Of a stretch of 64,000 nt of DNA, positions 10,009 to 18,091 are shown piece after piece. The translations under genes and the position numbers were made by a program. The notes below the pieces were generated by a model, which saw only the letters and a program-made list of their open reading frames with translations, had not been told where the DNA came from and did not search any database. The stretch is from VAYN01 sp963702075 (GTDB lineage Bacteria; Actinomycetota; Thermoleophilia; Solirubrobacterales; 70-9): positions 1,860,001 through 1,924,000 of the forward strand of contig OY969703.1 in assembly GCA_963702075.1 (NCBI GenBank), in the 5' to 3' direction. The first letter of the stretch is position 1, and every line of letters begins with the position of its first letter.

Positions 10009-10875
10009 CTATCTGCCTTCCGTCAACAGGTCCGGCAGCAGCCGGTCGGCGCTTCCCTTGACCCCGAAGCTACCCTCGGCGCCGACCAGGCCGAAGACCA
10101 GCGCCAGCTGCCCGGCGGTGAGATCGACATCGTCGACGCTGGAGAGGTCGCTGGACTGGAAGAAGGAGATCGACGACGGTTCGGTCGTCGTCGCCTCGAC
10201 TCCGACCGCCGGGACCCGGGTAGCGGTCATCCCGCTCATCAGCGCCGATTCAAACTGGCCCGCCCGCGAGCGCTGCACCGGCCCCATGTCTTCGGGCTGG
10301 TCGCGGACGACGATCACCCCGTCGAGACCGCCGAAGCTGCCGCTGGCACGCGAGAAGAGCTGGCCCCGCACGACCTGGGGCAGCGTGCCGCCGAGTACGA
10401 GCTGCCGCCCCAGGCCGGTCCCCAGTTCGCTCAGCGCGTCGGGGTTCGTGCGGAGGTCGGCGAACCGGGTCTTCGAGAGGTCACTCGCGAGGCCGTTGAT
10501 GTCGACCGGCTCGCGCACCACCCCCACTCCGACCAGTTTCGCCCCGGTTGGGCCGAGCGCGTCCTCGACGTCGCCGGTGAGATCGCTTGGCAACCCGCCG
10601 AGGGCGATGATCGCGAGGCGCCTTCCCCGCATCCGGTCCCGCGTCAGCACCGGGTAGACCCTTTCGCCGAATTCGTTGGAGCGGTTGAGCTGTCCGCTCA
10701 GTTCGTCGGCCCGCGAGCGCGCGTCCTGCAAGTTGCCGACCAGACTGTGCTCGAGGTCCTTGCGCGTGTTCGTCAAGGCGTCGCCGCCGAACTGAGCGCC
10801 GATCAGGATGCCGATCGCTAGCGCGAGGAAGACGGCGATCAGCGAGGCGGTGTGGTAGCGGGCGGAGTACCCCAT
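10009..10875 (-). CDS. mctB: MctB/SteB-like protein (DUF3186, 'copper transporter' family)
   Basis: A 288-residue protein with one N-terminal membrane segment (about residues 10-30), a predicted coiled coil (about 35-68) and an extracytoplasmic alpha/beta domain. Mycobacterial MctB (Rv1698) was described as a channel-like protein for copper export, and the corynebacterial homologue SteB acts with SteA in cytokinesis and cell-envelope assembly. Gene order next to steA, recN and pyrG is the same as in those organisms and is the main evidence. The topology seen here fits the SteB view (bitopic partner protein) better than a multi-pass transporter. Confidence 0.8.
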   Translation of the reverse strand: MGYSARYHTASLIAVFLALAIGILIGAQFGGDALTNTRKDLEHSLVGNLQDARSRADELSGQLNRSNEFGERVYPVLTRDRMRGRRLAIIALGGLPSDLTGDVEDALGPTGAKLVGVGVVREPVDINGLASDLSKTRFADLRTNPDALSELGTGLGRQLVLGGTLPQVVRGQLFSRASGSFGGLDGVIVVRDQPEDMGPVQRSRAGQFESALMSGMTATRVPAVGVEATTTEPSSISFFQSSDLSSVDDVDLTAGQLALVFGLVGAEGSFGVKGSADRLLPDLLTEGR

Positions 10876-10911
10876 TCGCAGGCGAAGGCTAGTCGGCCGC
10901 TGGGCAGTCGG

Positions 10912-12099
10912 CTAAATCCCCAACCAGATCCGGATCTTCAGCCAGACCAGTTCCCAGACGTCGTTGAGCGCCGGCGAGGTGATGACGAGGATCGTCAGCA
11001 GGACCAGGAAGGCGACCGCGAAGAAGGCCAGCGGCGCCAGCGCCGAGCTCGGGTTGTAAAGGCGGCTCACCCCCTTCGCGTCGACCAGCCGCTCGCCGAT
11101 CCGCAGGCGCGTGAGGAAGGTCGAGGACATGCCGCCGCGCTTGCGGTCGAGGAACTCGACCAGATTGAAGTGGGCACCGACGCTGACGATCAGCGTCGCC
11201 CCCTTCTCGTAGGCCATCAGCATCGCCACGTCCTCGCTGGTCCCCGCCGCCGGGATCACCTGATGGTCGAGCCCCGCTTCGAGCAGCCGCTCCCGTCCCG
11301 GAGCCCGGCCGTCGGGATAGGCGTGGACGATCAACTCGGCACCGCAGCGCAGGGCCGCATCGCCAGCGGAGTCCATGTCGCCGAGGATGACATCCGGCTT
11401 CAACCCCGCCTCCAGAATCCCGTCGGCGCCGCCGTCGACAGCGACGATCAGCGGGCGCACGTCGCGAATGTAGGCGCGCAGCGCCTTCAGGTCGCGCCGG
11501 TGGCGGTCGCCGCGGACGACGATCAGCACGTGACGGTCGCGGAAGCTGGCGCGGATCGGCGGGAAGGCGATGTTGCCGGTCAGCAGGTCGGTCTCTTCGC
11601 GCACGTGCGCGACCGTGTTCTCGGCGAATTCCCCCAGCGCCTCGTCGATCCGCTGCCGATGCTCCTGCATCTCCCGCTCGAGCTCGTCGATCCCGAGCCG
11701 GCGCCCCTGTGCGACCTCCTCATCATCGCCGTAGACCGTGCCGCCGGAGATCCGCACCCGGTCCCCGTCCTTGAGCAACTCGAAGAGCTTCGCGTCGGGA
11801 GCGTCGACGAGAGCAATCCCCGCCCGCGCGAGCATCAGCGGTCCTGCGTTGGGGTAGCGCCCCGAGGATGAGGGAGAGGCGTTCAGCACCGCGACCACCT
11901 CGGCTTCGATTAGCTCCTCGGCGGCAATGCGGTCGATGTCGACGTGGTCGATGACCGCGACCTCTCCGGGGCGCAGGCGCTTGACCAGGTGCTTCGTGCG
12001 CTCGCCCAGCCGCGCCGTCCCCTCAACCGCCAGATCCGCTCGCGCGCCATTCCTACGCCCGAGCAGGGCGGGAAGACGACGACGAGAGGCGGTGGCCAC
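10912..12099 (-). CDS. steA: SteA-like cytokinetic ring protein
   Basis: A 395-residue homologue of Rv1697/SteA. The central region resembles thiamin pyrophosphokinase catalytic domains (VAVDGGADGILEAGLKPDVI, GDMDSAGDAALRCGAELI, HAYPDGRAPG). Family blocks LNASPSSSGRYPNAGPLMLARAGI and HVREETDLLTGN are present, and a C-terminal membrane anchor spans about residues 358-380. Corynebacterial SteA is recruited to the division septum. It starts at a GTG at 12099, 44 bases after the recN stop. The pairing with the mctB/steB-like gene is conserved across actinobacteria. Confidence 0.85.
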   Translation of the reverse strand: MATASRRRLPALLGRRNGARADLAVEGTARLGERTKHLVKRLRPGEVAVIDHVDIDRIAAEELIEAEVVAVLNASPSSSGRYPNAGPLMLARAGIALVDAPDAKLFELLKDGDRVRISGGTVYGDDEEVAQGRRLGIDELEREMQEHRQRIDEALGEFAENTVAHVREETDLLTGNIAFPPIRASFRDRHVLIVVRGDRHRRDLKALRAYIRDVRPLIVAVDGGADGILEAGLKPDVILGDMDSAGDAALRCGAELIVHAYPDGRAPGRERLLEAGLDHQVIPAAGTSEDVAMLMAYEKGATLIVSVGAHFNLVEFLDRKRGGMSSTFLTRLRIGERLVDAKGVSRLYNPSSALAPLAFFAVAFLVLLTILVITSPALNDVWELVWLKIRIWLGI

Positions 12100-12143
12100 C
12101 GCCTCAGATTAGGCGAAGCGGTCGGAGGGCCGCAAGGGTGCGA

Positions 12144-13823
12144 TCAGGCGGCCTTGAGAAGCTCGCGGGCGTGGCGGGTCGCCGCTTGGTCGGAGCGCTC
12201 GCCGCCGAGCATGCGGCGGATCTCGGCGACGACCTCATCGCCTTCGAGACACTCGACAGCGGCTACGGCCTGCTCGCCGGCGAGGTCCTTCTCGAGGCGG
12301 AAGTGGGTGTCGGCGAGTGAGGCGACCTGCGGTAGATGGGTGATGCAGATGACCTGGCGCTCGCGGCCCAGGGCCCGCAGCCGCTCGCCGACCACCCGCG
12401 CGGTATTGCCGCCGATCCCGGCGTCGATCTCGTCGAAGACCATGGTCGGGGCGCTCGCCGCCTGGCCCAGTCCGCTCAGTGCCAGCATCACCCGCGAGAG
12501 CTCGCCGCCGGAGGCGGCATCTCGGAGCGGCGCCGGCTCGATGCCGGGGTTGGGCGCAACCCGCAGCTCGACCGTCTCGCGGCCGGAGGCTCCGTAACCG
12601 TCGGGATACGGGTCGAGCACGACCTGCAGCGTCGCCCCCGCCATCGAGAGCCGTTCGAGCTCGGCGGCCACGCTCTCCTGCAGCGGCTCCACCGCCGCTC
12701 CCCGACCCGCGCTCAGCCTCTCCCCCAGCTCGGCCCGTCGAGCTTCGGCCGCGGCCAGCGCCGCGTCGGCCTCGACCAGACGCTCCTCGGCGCCCTCCAG
12801 CCGGGCGATCTCCTCGCGACATCGCTCCGCGTGCGCCAGCACCGACTCGACGCTGCCGCCGTGCTTGCGCTCGAGCCTGTCGATCGCCTCCAGTCGTTCC
12901 TCGAGCGCCAGTAGCGCCCCGGGGTCCGCCTCCACGGCCTCGGCGTAGTCGCGCAGCTCGGAGGCGACGTCGCCGAGCTCGACCCCGAGCACAGCGACCC
13001 GCTCGCCCAGCGCATCGAGAGCCGCGTCGAGACCCGAAGCGCCCCGCAGCGCCCCTTCGGCCTGGGCGAGCGCGGCGATTGCGCCGCCGTCTTCTTCGGC
13101 CCCGGCAAGCGCACCGTGGGCGGCAACGGCGGCTTCGCGCAACCCCTCGGCGTGGCGCAGGCGCTCGCGCTGGGACGACATCTCCTCGCGCTCCTCCGGA
13201 ACCGGCGCTACCGCCTCGATCTCGGTGAGCTCGTAGCGGTAGAGGTCGAGATCGCGCTCCCGCGATCCCTCACGCTCCCGCAACCCCGCCAGCTCGGCCT
13301 CGAGGCGCCCGACCTCACGATGCGCCTCCCGGTACTCACACCGCACCTCTAAAAGCTCGTCCCCGGCGAAGCCGTCGAGGATCTCTAGCTGAGCGGAGGA
13401 GATCGTCAGGCGGCGGTGCTCGTGCTGGCCGAAGAAGGCAAGCAAGCGCCCACCGAGCAGCTTCAGGTCGGCGGCGGTAGCGGCGCGCCCGGCGACGAAG
13501 GCGTTGGTGCGGCCGCCGGAGGAGACCCGCCGCCCCAGCACCACCTCATCGGCATCTTCTGGCAGGCGCTCGGCAAGCTCGGCGAACTCCGGATCGTCGA
13601 TCAATCCCTTGGGGAGGTCGAAGACTCCCTCGACCCAGGCCTCTGCCGCACCCGGCCGGACGATCTGCGCTTTCGCCTTGCCGCCCATCAATAGGTCGAG
13701 CGAGTGCGCGAGAACCGTCTTCCCGGCCCCGGTCTCCCCGGTGATCGCGTTCAGCCCCTCGCCCAGTCGCAATTCCGCTCGCTCGATCAGGAGCAGGTTC
13801 TCGATCCGTAGCTCGCGCAGCAT
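12144..13823 (-). CDS. recN: DNA repair protein RecN
   Basis: SMC-like ATPase for double-strand-break repair, 559 residues. Walker A GETGAGKT lies at residues 29-36, the ABC signature is SGGELSRVMLAL and Walker B is MVFDEIDAGIGG in the C-terminal half. The middle third is a long Glu/Ala/Arg-rich coiled coil. The FFGQHEHRRL block typical of RecN is present. Start ATG at 13823. It precedes steA as in Mycobacterium. Nothing odd apart from Arg/Glu/Ala-heavy composition, usual for high-GC coiled coils. Confidence 0.96.
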   Translation of the reverse strand: MLRELRIENLLLIERAELRLGEGLNAITGETGAGKTVLAHSLDLLMGGKAKAQIVRPGAAEAWVEGVFDLPKGLIDDPEFAELAERLPEDADEVVLGRRVSSGGRTNAFVAGRAATAADLKLLGGRLLAFFGQHEHRRLTISSAQLEILDGFAGDELLEVRCEYREAHREVGRLEAELAGLREREGSRERDLDLYRYELTEIEAVAPVPEEREEMSSQRERLRHAEGLREAAVAAHGALAGAEEDGGAIAALAQAEGALRGASGLDAALDALGERVAVLGVELGDVASELRDYAEAVEADPGALLALEERLEAIDRLERKHGGSVESVLAHAERCREEIARLEGAEERLVEADAALAAAEARRAELGERLSAGRGAAVEPLQESVAAELERLSMAGATLQVVLDPYPDGYGASGRETVELRVAPNPGIEPAPLRDAASGGELSRVMLALSGLGQAASAPTMVFDEIDAGIGGNTARVVGERLRALGRERQVICITHLPQVASLADTHFRLEKDLAGEQAVAAVECLEGDEVVAEIRRMLGGERSDQAATRHARELLKAA

Positions 13824-13955
13824 GGGATCTGTGTAGCAGCGGGAGCGGACTGACCCGGCGGGGCTTCCCGCAGGTTCCGTCTAACTAAGTGCGGCTTGTC
13901 AACAGTGGCGCGCAGAAAGCAAATCTTCAGAGGCGACTTCCGCGCGGGAGTGGAA

Positions 13956-15455
13956 CTAGCCGCCGGTCGGCTGGACGAAATCCTCGGATCTGACCAAGAG
14001 GAACCCGAGGACGGCGCCGACGAAGCAGATGATCGCGCCGATCACGAGGATCTCGTTCATGCCGCTGACGAAGGCGACGTCAGCGGCGGCGGTGGCTTTG
14101 GCGTGAATCGCCGGCGGCAGCGGCAGTTCGGCGACGGCGCGGGAGCCACCGGAGGCCACTGCTTCCCCCAATCCGTCAGGCGCCCTCGGCACCAGCTTGC
14201 TCAGCTTCGAATCGACCTGACCCTGGAAGACAGCGCCGAGACCGGCGACGCCGGTCGCGATCCCAACTTGACGGAAGGTCGTGTTGATCCCTGACCCCAT
14301 CCCTGATTTCTCGACCGGGACCACCGCGATCGCCGCCTGTCCGATACCCGGATTGGTCGTGCCGATGCCGATCCCAGCGATCACGAACCCGACGAGCAGC
14401 GTCGTCCACTCCGAGCTCGGAGTCAGGCCATGCATCAGCAGCAGTCCGATCCCGACGAGGGTCAGGCCACATCCGAGCAGGACCCGGATCGGCACCCGGT
14501 TGGAGAGCGCACCGGAGATCGGCGCGACGACGAAACCGAGGACCGTCAGCGGCAGGAAGCGGAGACCGGCTTCCAGCGGCGAGAAATCGAGCACGCCCTG
14601 CATGTAGATCGTCAGGTAGAGGAACATCGCGAACATCCCGGCCGAGAGGGCGAAGGCCACCGCCGAGACGCCGTTGAAAGCGCGTTTGCGGAAGAGCTTC
14701 AGATCGAGCATCGGATGGGGAATTCGGAGCTCGATCGCGACGAAGACGGCCAGCAGCGCGGCGGCAGCGACCAAGCAGCCGACGATCACCCCGCTTCCCC
14801 ACCCTTCCGGGTTGCCCCGGATCAGGCCGAAGATCAGGAGGAAGAGCGCGGCCGAAAAGGTGACGAGGCCCGCAACGTCCACCGGCTCCGGGTCTTTGGC
14901 AAAGACGTTGACGATCTGGCGCTCGGTCAGGACCATCGCCGTGATCCCGATCGGGACGTTGACGAAGAAGATCCACTCCCAGCCGAAGCTCTGGGTGAGG
15001 ATGCCGCCGACCAGCGGGCCGACCGCCACCGCGCCGCCTACCGTCGCGCCCCAGACGCCGAAGGCGGTCGCGCGGTCTTTGCCGTGGAACTCCTGGCCGA
15101 TCAGGGCAAGCGAGGTGGCGAACATGCCGGCGCCGCCGATCCCCTGCAGCCCACGCGCCAGGTTCAGCAGCGTCGGGTCCTGGGAAATACCGCAGAGGAA
15201 CGAGGCGAAGGTGAAGATGCCGAAGCCGATCGTGAAGACCCGCCGGCGGCCGAGGCGGTCGCCGAGCGACCCAGCGGTGAGTAGGAACGCCGCCAGCATC
15301 AGCGAGTAGGCGTCGACCACCCACTGCAGGCTCGAAAGGCTCGCGTTCAGTTCCCGCTGGATGTCAGGCAGGGCGACGTTGACGACGGTGACGTCCAGCA
15401 ACAACATGAACGTCGCGATCGAAACCAGCAGCAGGGTCCACCATTTGCGCTCCAT
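13956..15455 (-). CDS. DHA2-type (EmrB/QacA) MFS drug exporter
   Basis: A 499-residue proton-coupled efflux transporter with 14 likely membrane helices. Helix 1 carries the DHA2 motif LLDVTVVNVALPDIQREL; motif A is GSLGDRLGRRRVF and motif C is GATVGGAVAVGPLVGG. I chose the ATG at 15455; eight extra in-frame codons upstream include an odd Cys-rich stretch. It lies between recN and nadK, which are adjacent in Mycobacterium, so it looks inserted into the conserved string. It is separated by 132 bases from recN and 47 bases from nadK, so it may be regulated apart. Substrate is unknown. Confidence 0.88.
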   Translation of the reverse strand: MERKWWTLLLVSIATFMLLLDVTVVNVALPDIQRELNASLSSLQWVVDAYSLMLAAFLLTAGSLGDRLGRRRVFTIGFGIFTFASFLCGISQDPTLLNLARGLQGIGGAGMFATSLALIGQEFHGKDRATAFGVWGATVGGAVAVGPLVGGILTQSFGWEWIFFVNVPIGITAMVLTERQIVNVFAKDPEPVDVAGLVTFSAALFLLIFGLIRGNPEGWGSGVIVGCLVAAAALLAVFVAIELRIPHPMLDLKLFRKRAFNGVSAVAFALSAGMFAMFLYLTIYMQGVLDFSPLEAGLRFLPLTVLGFVVAPISGALSNRVPIRVLLGCGLTLVGIGLLLMHGLTPSSEWTTLLVGFVIAGIGIGTTNPGIGQAAIAVVPVEKSGMGSGINTTFRQVGIATGVAGLGAVFQGQVDSKLSKLVPRAPDGLGEAVASGGSRAVAELPLPPAIHAKATAAADVAFVSGMNEILVIGAIICFVGAVLGFLLVRSEDFVQPTGG

Positions 15456-15502
15456 GGCGCAGCACCCTAAACAACCCACCTCGTCGGCCGGCGAGGTTCG
15501 CT

Positions 15503-16345
15503 TCAGACCGCCAAGTGACCGAACTTGTCGCGAATGCGCTGGTAGAAGCTCGTCCCCGGCAGCTGCGCCAGGCGACTGACCGAATCGAGGAAGCGGACCT
15601 CCAGCTCCGCCCCCGGCGCCAGCTCGGCGACCCTGCCGCCATCGACGGCAACCTCCACCGCCTCGCGCTCCGGCGCATTCTCGATGTGGAGCACGTCACC
15701 GGGGGCGACGACGAGGGCACGGGCGGTCAACGAGTGTGGCGCGATGTAGCTGACCACGTAGCCCTTCACGCCCCAGGCAAGAATCGGGCCCTGGTTGGCG
15801 AGGTTGTAGCCGGTCGAGCCAACCGGGGTCGCGGCGACCAGCCCATCGCAGCGGACGTGACCCACCTCCCTCCCCGCGATCCGGTAGCTGAGCTCGGCGA
15901 CGCGGTCATGGGGGCGCCGGGCAAGGGTTATGTCGTTGAGACCGACCGCCTTGACCTCGTCGCAGGCGACCTCCAGCCCCGGCAGCTCGATCGTCTCGAA
16001 CTCACCCTGGAGGGCGCGGCGGATCCCCTCGCGGGCCTCCTCGCGCTCAACCGCGGCAAGGAAGCCGACCGTGCCGAAGTTCACCCCGAAGACCGGGACA
16101 TCGCTGCCGGCATAACGGCGCAGCGCATGCAGGATCGACCCGTCGCCGCCGAGCACCAGGCAGATCTCAGGAAGCGTGTGTTCGGCGGTGACGTCGACCC
16201 CCTCGCCGGAGGAACCGTGCTTTTCCAGCTCCTCCTGGCTGGCGGCAAGCCGCCAGTCGAGCTCATGGGCGACTTCGGCGGCGACCGCGACCGCTTCGGA
16301 GGCCGAGGGCGGGTGGGAATGGGTAATCAGGGCCGCGGTCTTCAC
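15503..16345 (-). CDS. nadK: NAD kinase
   Basis: Phosphorylates NAD to NADP. The diagnostic motifs are present: LVLGGDGSILHALRRY (GGDGS), VNFGTVGFLA, and VRCDGLVAATPVGSTGYNLA. I chose the GTG at 16345 (280 residues), which overlaps the tlyA stop (GTGA); the frame is open 23 more codons, but that part is Gly/Arg low-complexity read out of tlyA. The tlyA-nadK-recN order is shared with Mycobacterium. Confidence 0.95.
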   Translation of the reverse strand: MKTAALITHSHPPSASEAVAVAAEVAHELDWRLAASQEELEKHGSSGEGVDVTAEHTLPEICLVLGGDGSILHALRRYAGSDVPVFGVNFGTVGFLAAVEREEAREGIRRALQGEFETIELPGLEVACDEVKAVGLNDITLARRPHDRVAELSYRIAGREVGHVRCDGLVAATPVGSTGYNLANQGPILAWGVKGYVVSYIAPHSLTARALVVAPGDVLHIENAPEREAVEVAVDGGRVAELAPGAELEVRFLDSVSRLAQLPGTSFYQRIRDKFGHLAV

Positions 16346-17133
16346 GCGTCCGCCTCCACCGCCGCGACGACCGCCGCTTCGGCATCCTCGATTTCTGGTC
16401 CTTCCCCGCCGCACCAGACGAAGGTCTCACGGTTGCCCTTCGGCCCCGGCAACCCGGAGGAGGCGACGCCGCGCACCGACAGGTCCAGCTCCCGTGCGGC
16501 CTCGGCGACTTTGACGATCGCCTCGCGCCGGTCGGCGGGATCGCGGACTACCCCGCGGCCGACGCGGCTCTTCTCCAGCTCGAACTGTGGCTTCACCATC
16601 GCCAGTACCTCCCCTCCGGGATCGAGGCAGCGAGCGACCGCCGGCAACACCTTCGTCAGGGAGATGAAGGAAACGTCGATCGTCGCCAGGGACGGCGGGA
16701 AGGGCAGGTCCACCGGTTGCATCTCCCTGGCGTTGAGTCGCTCGATCACGTAGACGCGTGGGTCTTCCCGCAGGCGCACGTCCAGCTGGCCATAGGCGAC
16801 GTCAGCGGCGATCACCCGCGTCGCCCCGCGCTGCAGCAGGCAGTCGGTGAAGCCGCCGGTGGAGGCGCCGATGTCGAGACATTCGCGGCCGGCGACGACG
16901 ACTCCAAGTGCCTCGAGCGCGTTGTCGAGCTTGATCCCGCCGCGGGAGACAAAGCGTGGCCCCGTGGCGACGATCAGGTTGGCGTCCGGCTCGACCAGCT
17001 GGCTCGGCCGCAGCGCCACCGGCCCGTCCTGCCCGACCCGAACTTCCCCCGCCCGGACGGCACCGGCTGCGGCGGAGCGGGACGGGAAAAGGCCGCGGGC
17101 GGCCAAAACCGCATCTATCCGGGACTTCGTCAC
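16342..17133 (-). CDS. tlyA: TlyA-type rRNA 2'-O-methyltransferase
   Basis: A 263-residue protein with an N-terminal S4 RNA-binding domain (about 1-60, KSRIDAVLAARGLFPSRSAA) and an FtsJ-like methyltransferase domain. The SAM motif is LDIGASTGGFTDCLLQRGA, and the catalytic K-D-K-E set fits GGIKLDNAL, ATIDVSFISL, MVKPQFELEK and RETFVW. Characterised TlyA proteins methylate 16S and 23S rRNA (capreomycin-sensitivity sites) or act as haemolysin-like proteins. It begins at a GTG at 17133 and is the first gene of the long minus-strand run, so a promoter probably lies in 17134-17250. Confidence 0.93.
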   Translation of the reverse strand: MTKSRIDAVLAARGLFPSRSAAAGAVRAGEVRVGQDGPVALRPSQLVEPDANLIVATGPRFVSRGGIKLDNALEALGVVVAGRECLDIGASTGGFTDCLLQRGATRVIAADVAYGQLDVRLREDPRVYVIERLNAREMQPVDLPFPPSLATIDVSFISLTKVLPAVARCLDPGGEVLAMVKPQFELEKSRVGRGVVRDPADRREAIVKVAEAARELDLSVRGVASSGLPGPKGNRETFVWCGGEGPEIEDAEAAVVAAVEADA

Positions 17134-17466
17134 CGCCCGAAAGCTACAGCGACGCTCCGCAAGCAGCGCGATTTATCTAGACCTGAGACGGAGATGCAAC
17201 ATTTCGTTGACAACTTCCCCCGCGCAATCCGCTCTTCTAGAGCAAATCGGGTAGCGGGAAGCCGGAGAATCCGTGAGATGCAGGGGTTCTGTGACCCCAC
17301 TCACACACAAGTCGCACATACGTTCGTACGCTGTTCAAGGATTCGCAAGAGGAAACCGACTAAAGGAACATGACAAGACTTTTTGGTTGAACCCCGCGTC
17401 GATATATCGCCTCGCTGCTTCCCACAGCGACGCACTCGACACAAAACCGGGCTCACCTACCTCCCA
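17134..17466. other. Intergenic region upstream of tlyA, no gene seen
   Basis: No credible coding frame. On the minus strand, a TTGCAT (about 17189-17194) followed by an AT-rich stretch near 17168-17176 could be the tlyA promoter; this is weak. On the plus strand a TTGACA occurs at 17207-17212 without a convincing -10. The segment has lower GC than its surroundings and could be a leader or RNA gene, but I recognise no family. Confidence 0.4.
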
Positions 17467-17492
17467 CGGATCCACATATATAGAGATACATA

Positions 17493-17553
17493 TCTCTCCT
17501 CCCTGTAGTAACCCCAGAAGCGCCCCGCCTCCCCGGCGGGGCGTTTTCTGTTG
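17493..17553 (+). other. attL: left copy of the 61-bp direct repeat
   Basis: Identical over 61 bases to 31845-31905 in the same orientation; flanking bases differ at both ends. It includes the terminator stem-loop of the candidate small RNA. Position outside the integrase gene and the symmetric arm-type repeats support the att assignment. Confidence 0.85.
17521..17550 (+). terminator. Rho-independent terminator in attL
   Basis: A 9-bp GC stem (17521-17529 with 17535-17543) with a 5-base loop is followed by GTTTTCTGTT. The same structure is present in the right repeat at 31873-31902. This is the only kind of terminator here with a clear T-tract together with those at 19439-19484 and 35963-35990. 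Confidence 0.85.
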
Positions 17554-17628
17554 TGCGGGGCTCTAGCAAGCCAAACGGGCGACATACCGCCGGTACGTAA
17601 AGCGGTCCTCGGGGGGCTGAAGTCAGGC

Positions 17629-17652
17629 CGATGCGCCAGTCGATGCGCCAGT
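17629..17652 (+). repeat. Left arm-type tandem repeat (2 x 12 bp)
   Basis: CGATGCGCCAGT occurs twice back to back (17629-17640, 17641-17652), 76 bases inside attL. The same sequence occurs as an exact plus a partial copy at 31729-31750, in the same orientation near attR. Likely integrase N-terminal-domain (arm) binding sites. Confidence 0.65.
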
Positions 17653-17703
17653 CGGACACAAGATCAGCTCGAATCGCATGCGCTTGGACGGCATACTTGG
17701 GCG

Positions 17704-18015
17704 ATGAGCGGCGGCGTGGCTGTCATGGCGTGGGTGTTTCTCGGGCTGCTTTATCTCGCCTTCTACCTCCTGGTTAGGCGGAAGGAAGTACACGCGGCCT
17801 GGGCGCGTCGAGCAGAGAGGGACGATTGGAGCTGGAAGCTGCTCATCCCCCGCCCTGAACAGCCCTGGATGGCCTGGGCCAGCTTTGTGTTATTCGGCCT
17901 TTTGGCGGTGCTTTGGTTTTTCCAGGGGGCACCTTGGGCCGCGGCCCCCAGCACCGCTCTGTCCTTGATCAGCCTCGCGCAGGGGATCTGGGCACAGCCG
18001 CCGAAAGACACTTAG
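17704..18015 (+). CDS. Small membrane protein of the element, unknown function
   Basis: A 103-residue hydrophobic protein from the ATG at 17704 (the frame is open upstream into the arm-type repeats, but that part is not protein-like). Three hydrophobic segments are visible at about residues 5-24, 55-73 and 75-93, with a charged cytosolic loop (RRKEVHAAWARRAERDDW) between the first two. No family recognised. It is convergent with the integrase gene, 76 bases apart. Being first gene next to attL it could serve element maintenance, but nothing in the sequence shows this. Confidence 0.6.
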   Translation: MSGGVAVMAWVFLGLLYLAFYLLVRRKEVHAAWARRAERDDWSWKLLIPRPEQPWMAWASFVLFGLLAVLWFFQGAPWAAAPSTALSLISLAQGIWAQPPKDT

Positions 18016-18091
18016 AGCCCGATCGCTCAAGCCTTCGCTTCAAGTGACCGATTACGCCGGTTAGCCCGACAAGTGACGGCGGCGAGGCCGC

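Larger units (their letters stand above)
17467..17553 (+). ncRNA. Candidate small RNA with intrinsic terminator (integration target)
   Basis: A promoter-like block (ATCCACATATATAGAGAT, 17470-17487) is followed by a C-rich segment (CTCTCCTCCCT, 17494-17504) and a strong Rho-independent terminator at 17521-17550. The predicted transcript is only about 60-70 nt and holds no reading frame. CUCCUCCCU is complementary to a Shine-Dalgarno sequence, as in C-rich regulatory RNAs (inference). A diverged copy of the promoter block, the C-rich part and CCCCAGAAGCGC occurs at 36077-36136. The 61-bp att repeat covers most of this RNA; after integration the left copy keeps the promoter, so the gene is regenerated. 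Confidence 0.5.

Noticed and set aside
17493..17553. The 61-bp repeat as two unrelated copies of a common terminator
   Set aside because: Identity extends over 61 bases including non-stem sequence, and the integrase, excisionase-like gene and arm repeats lie just inside, which favours att sites.
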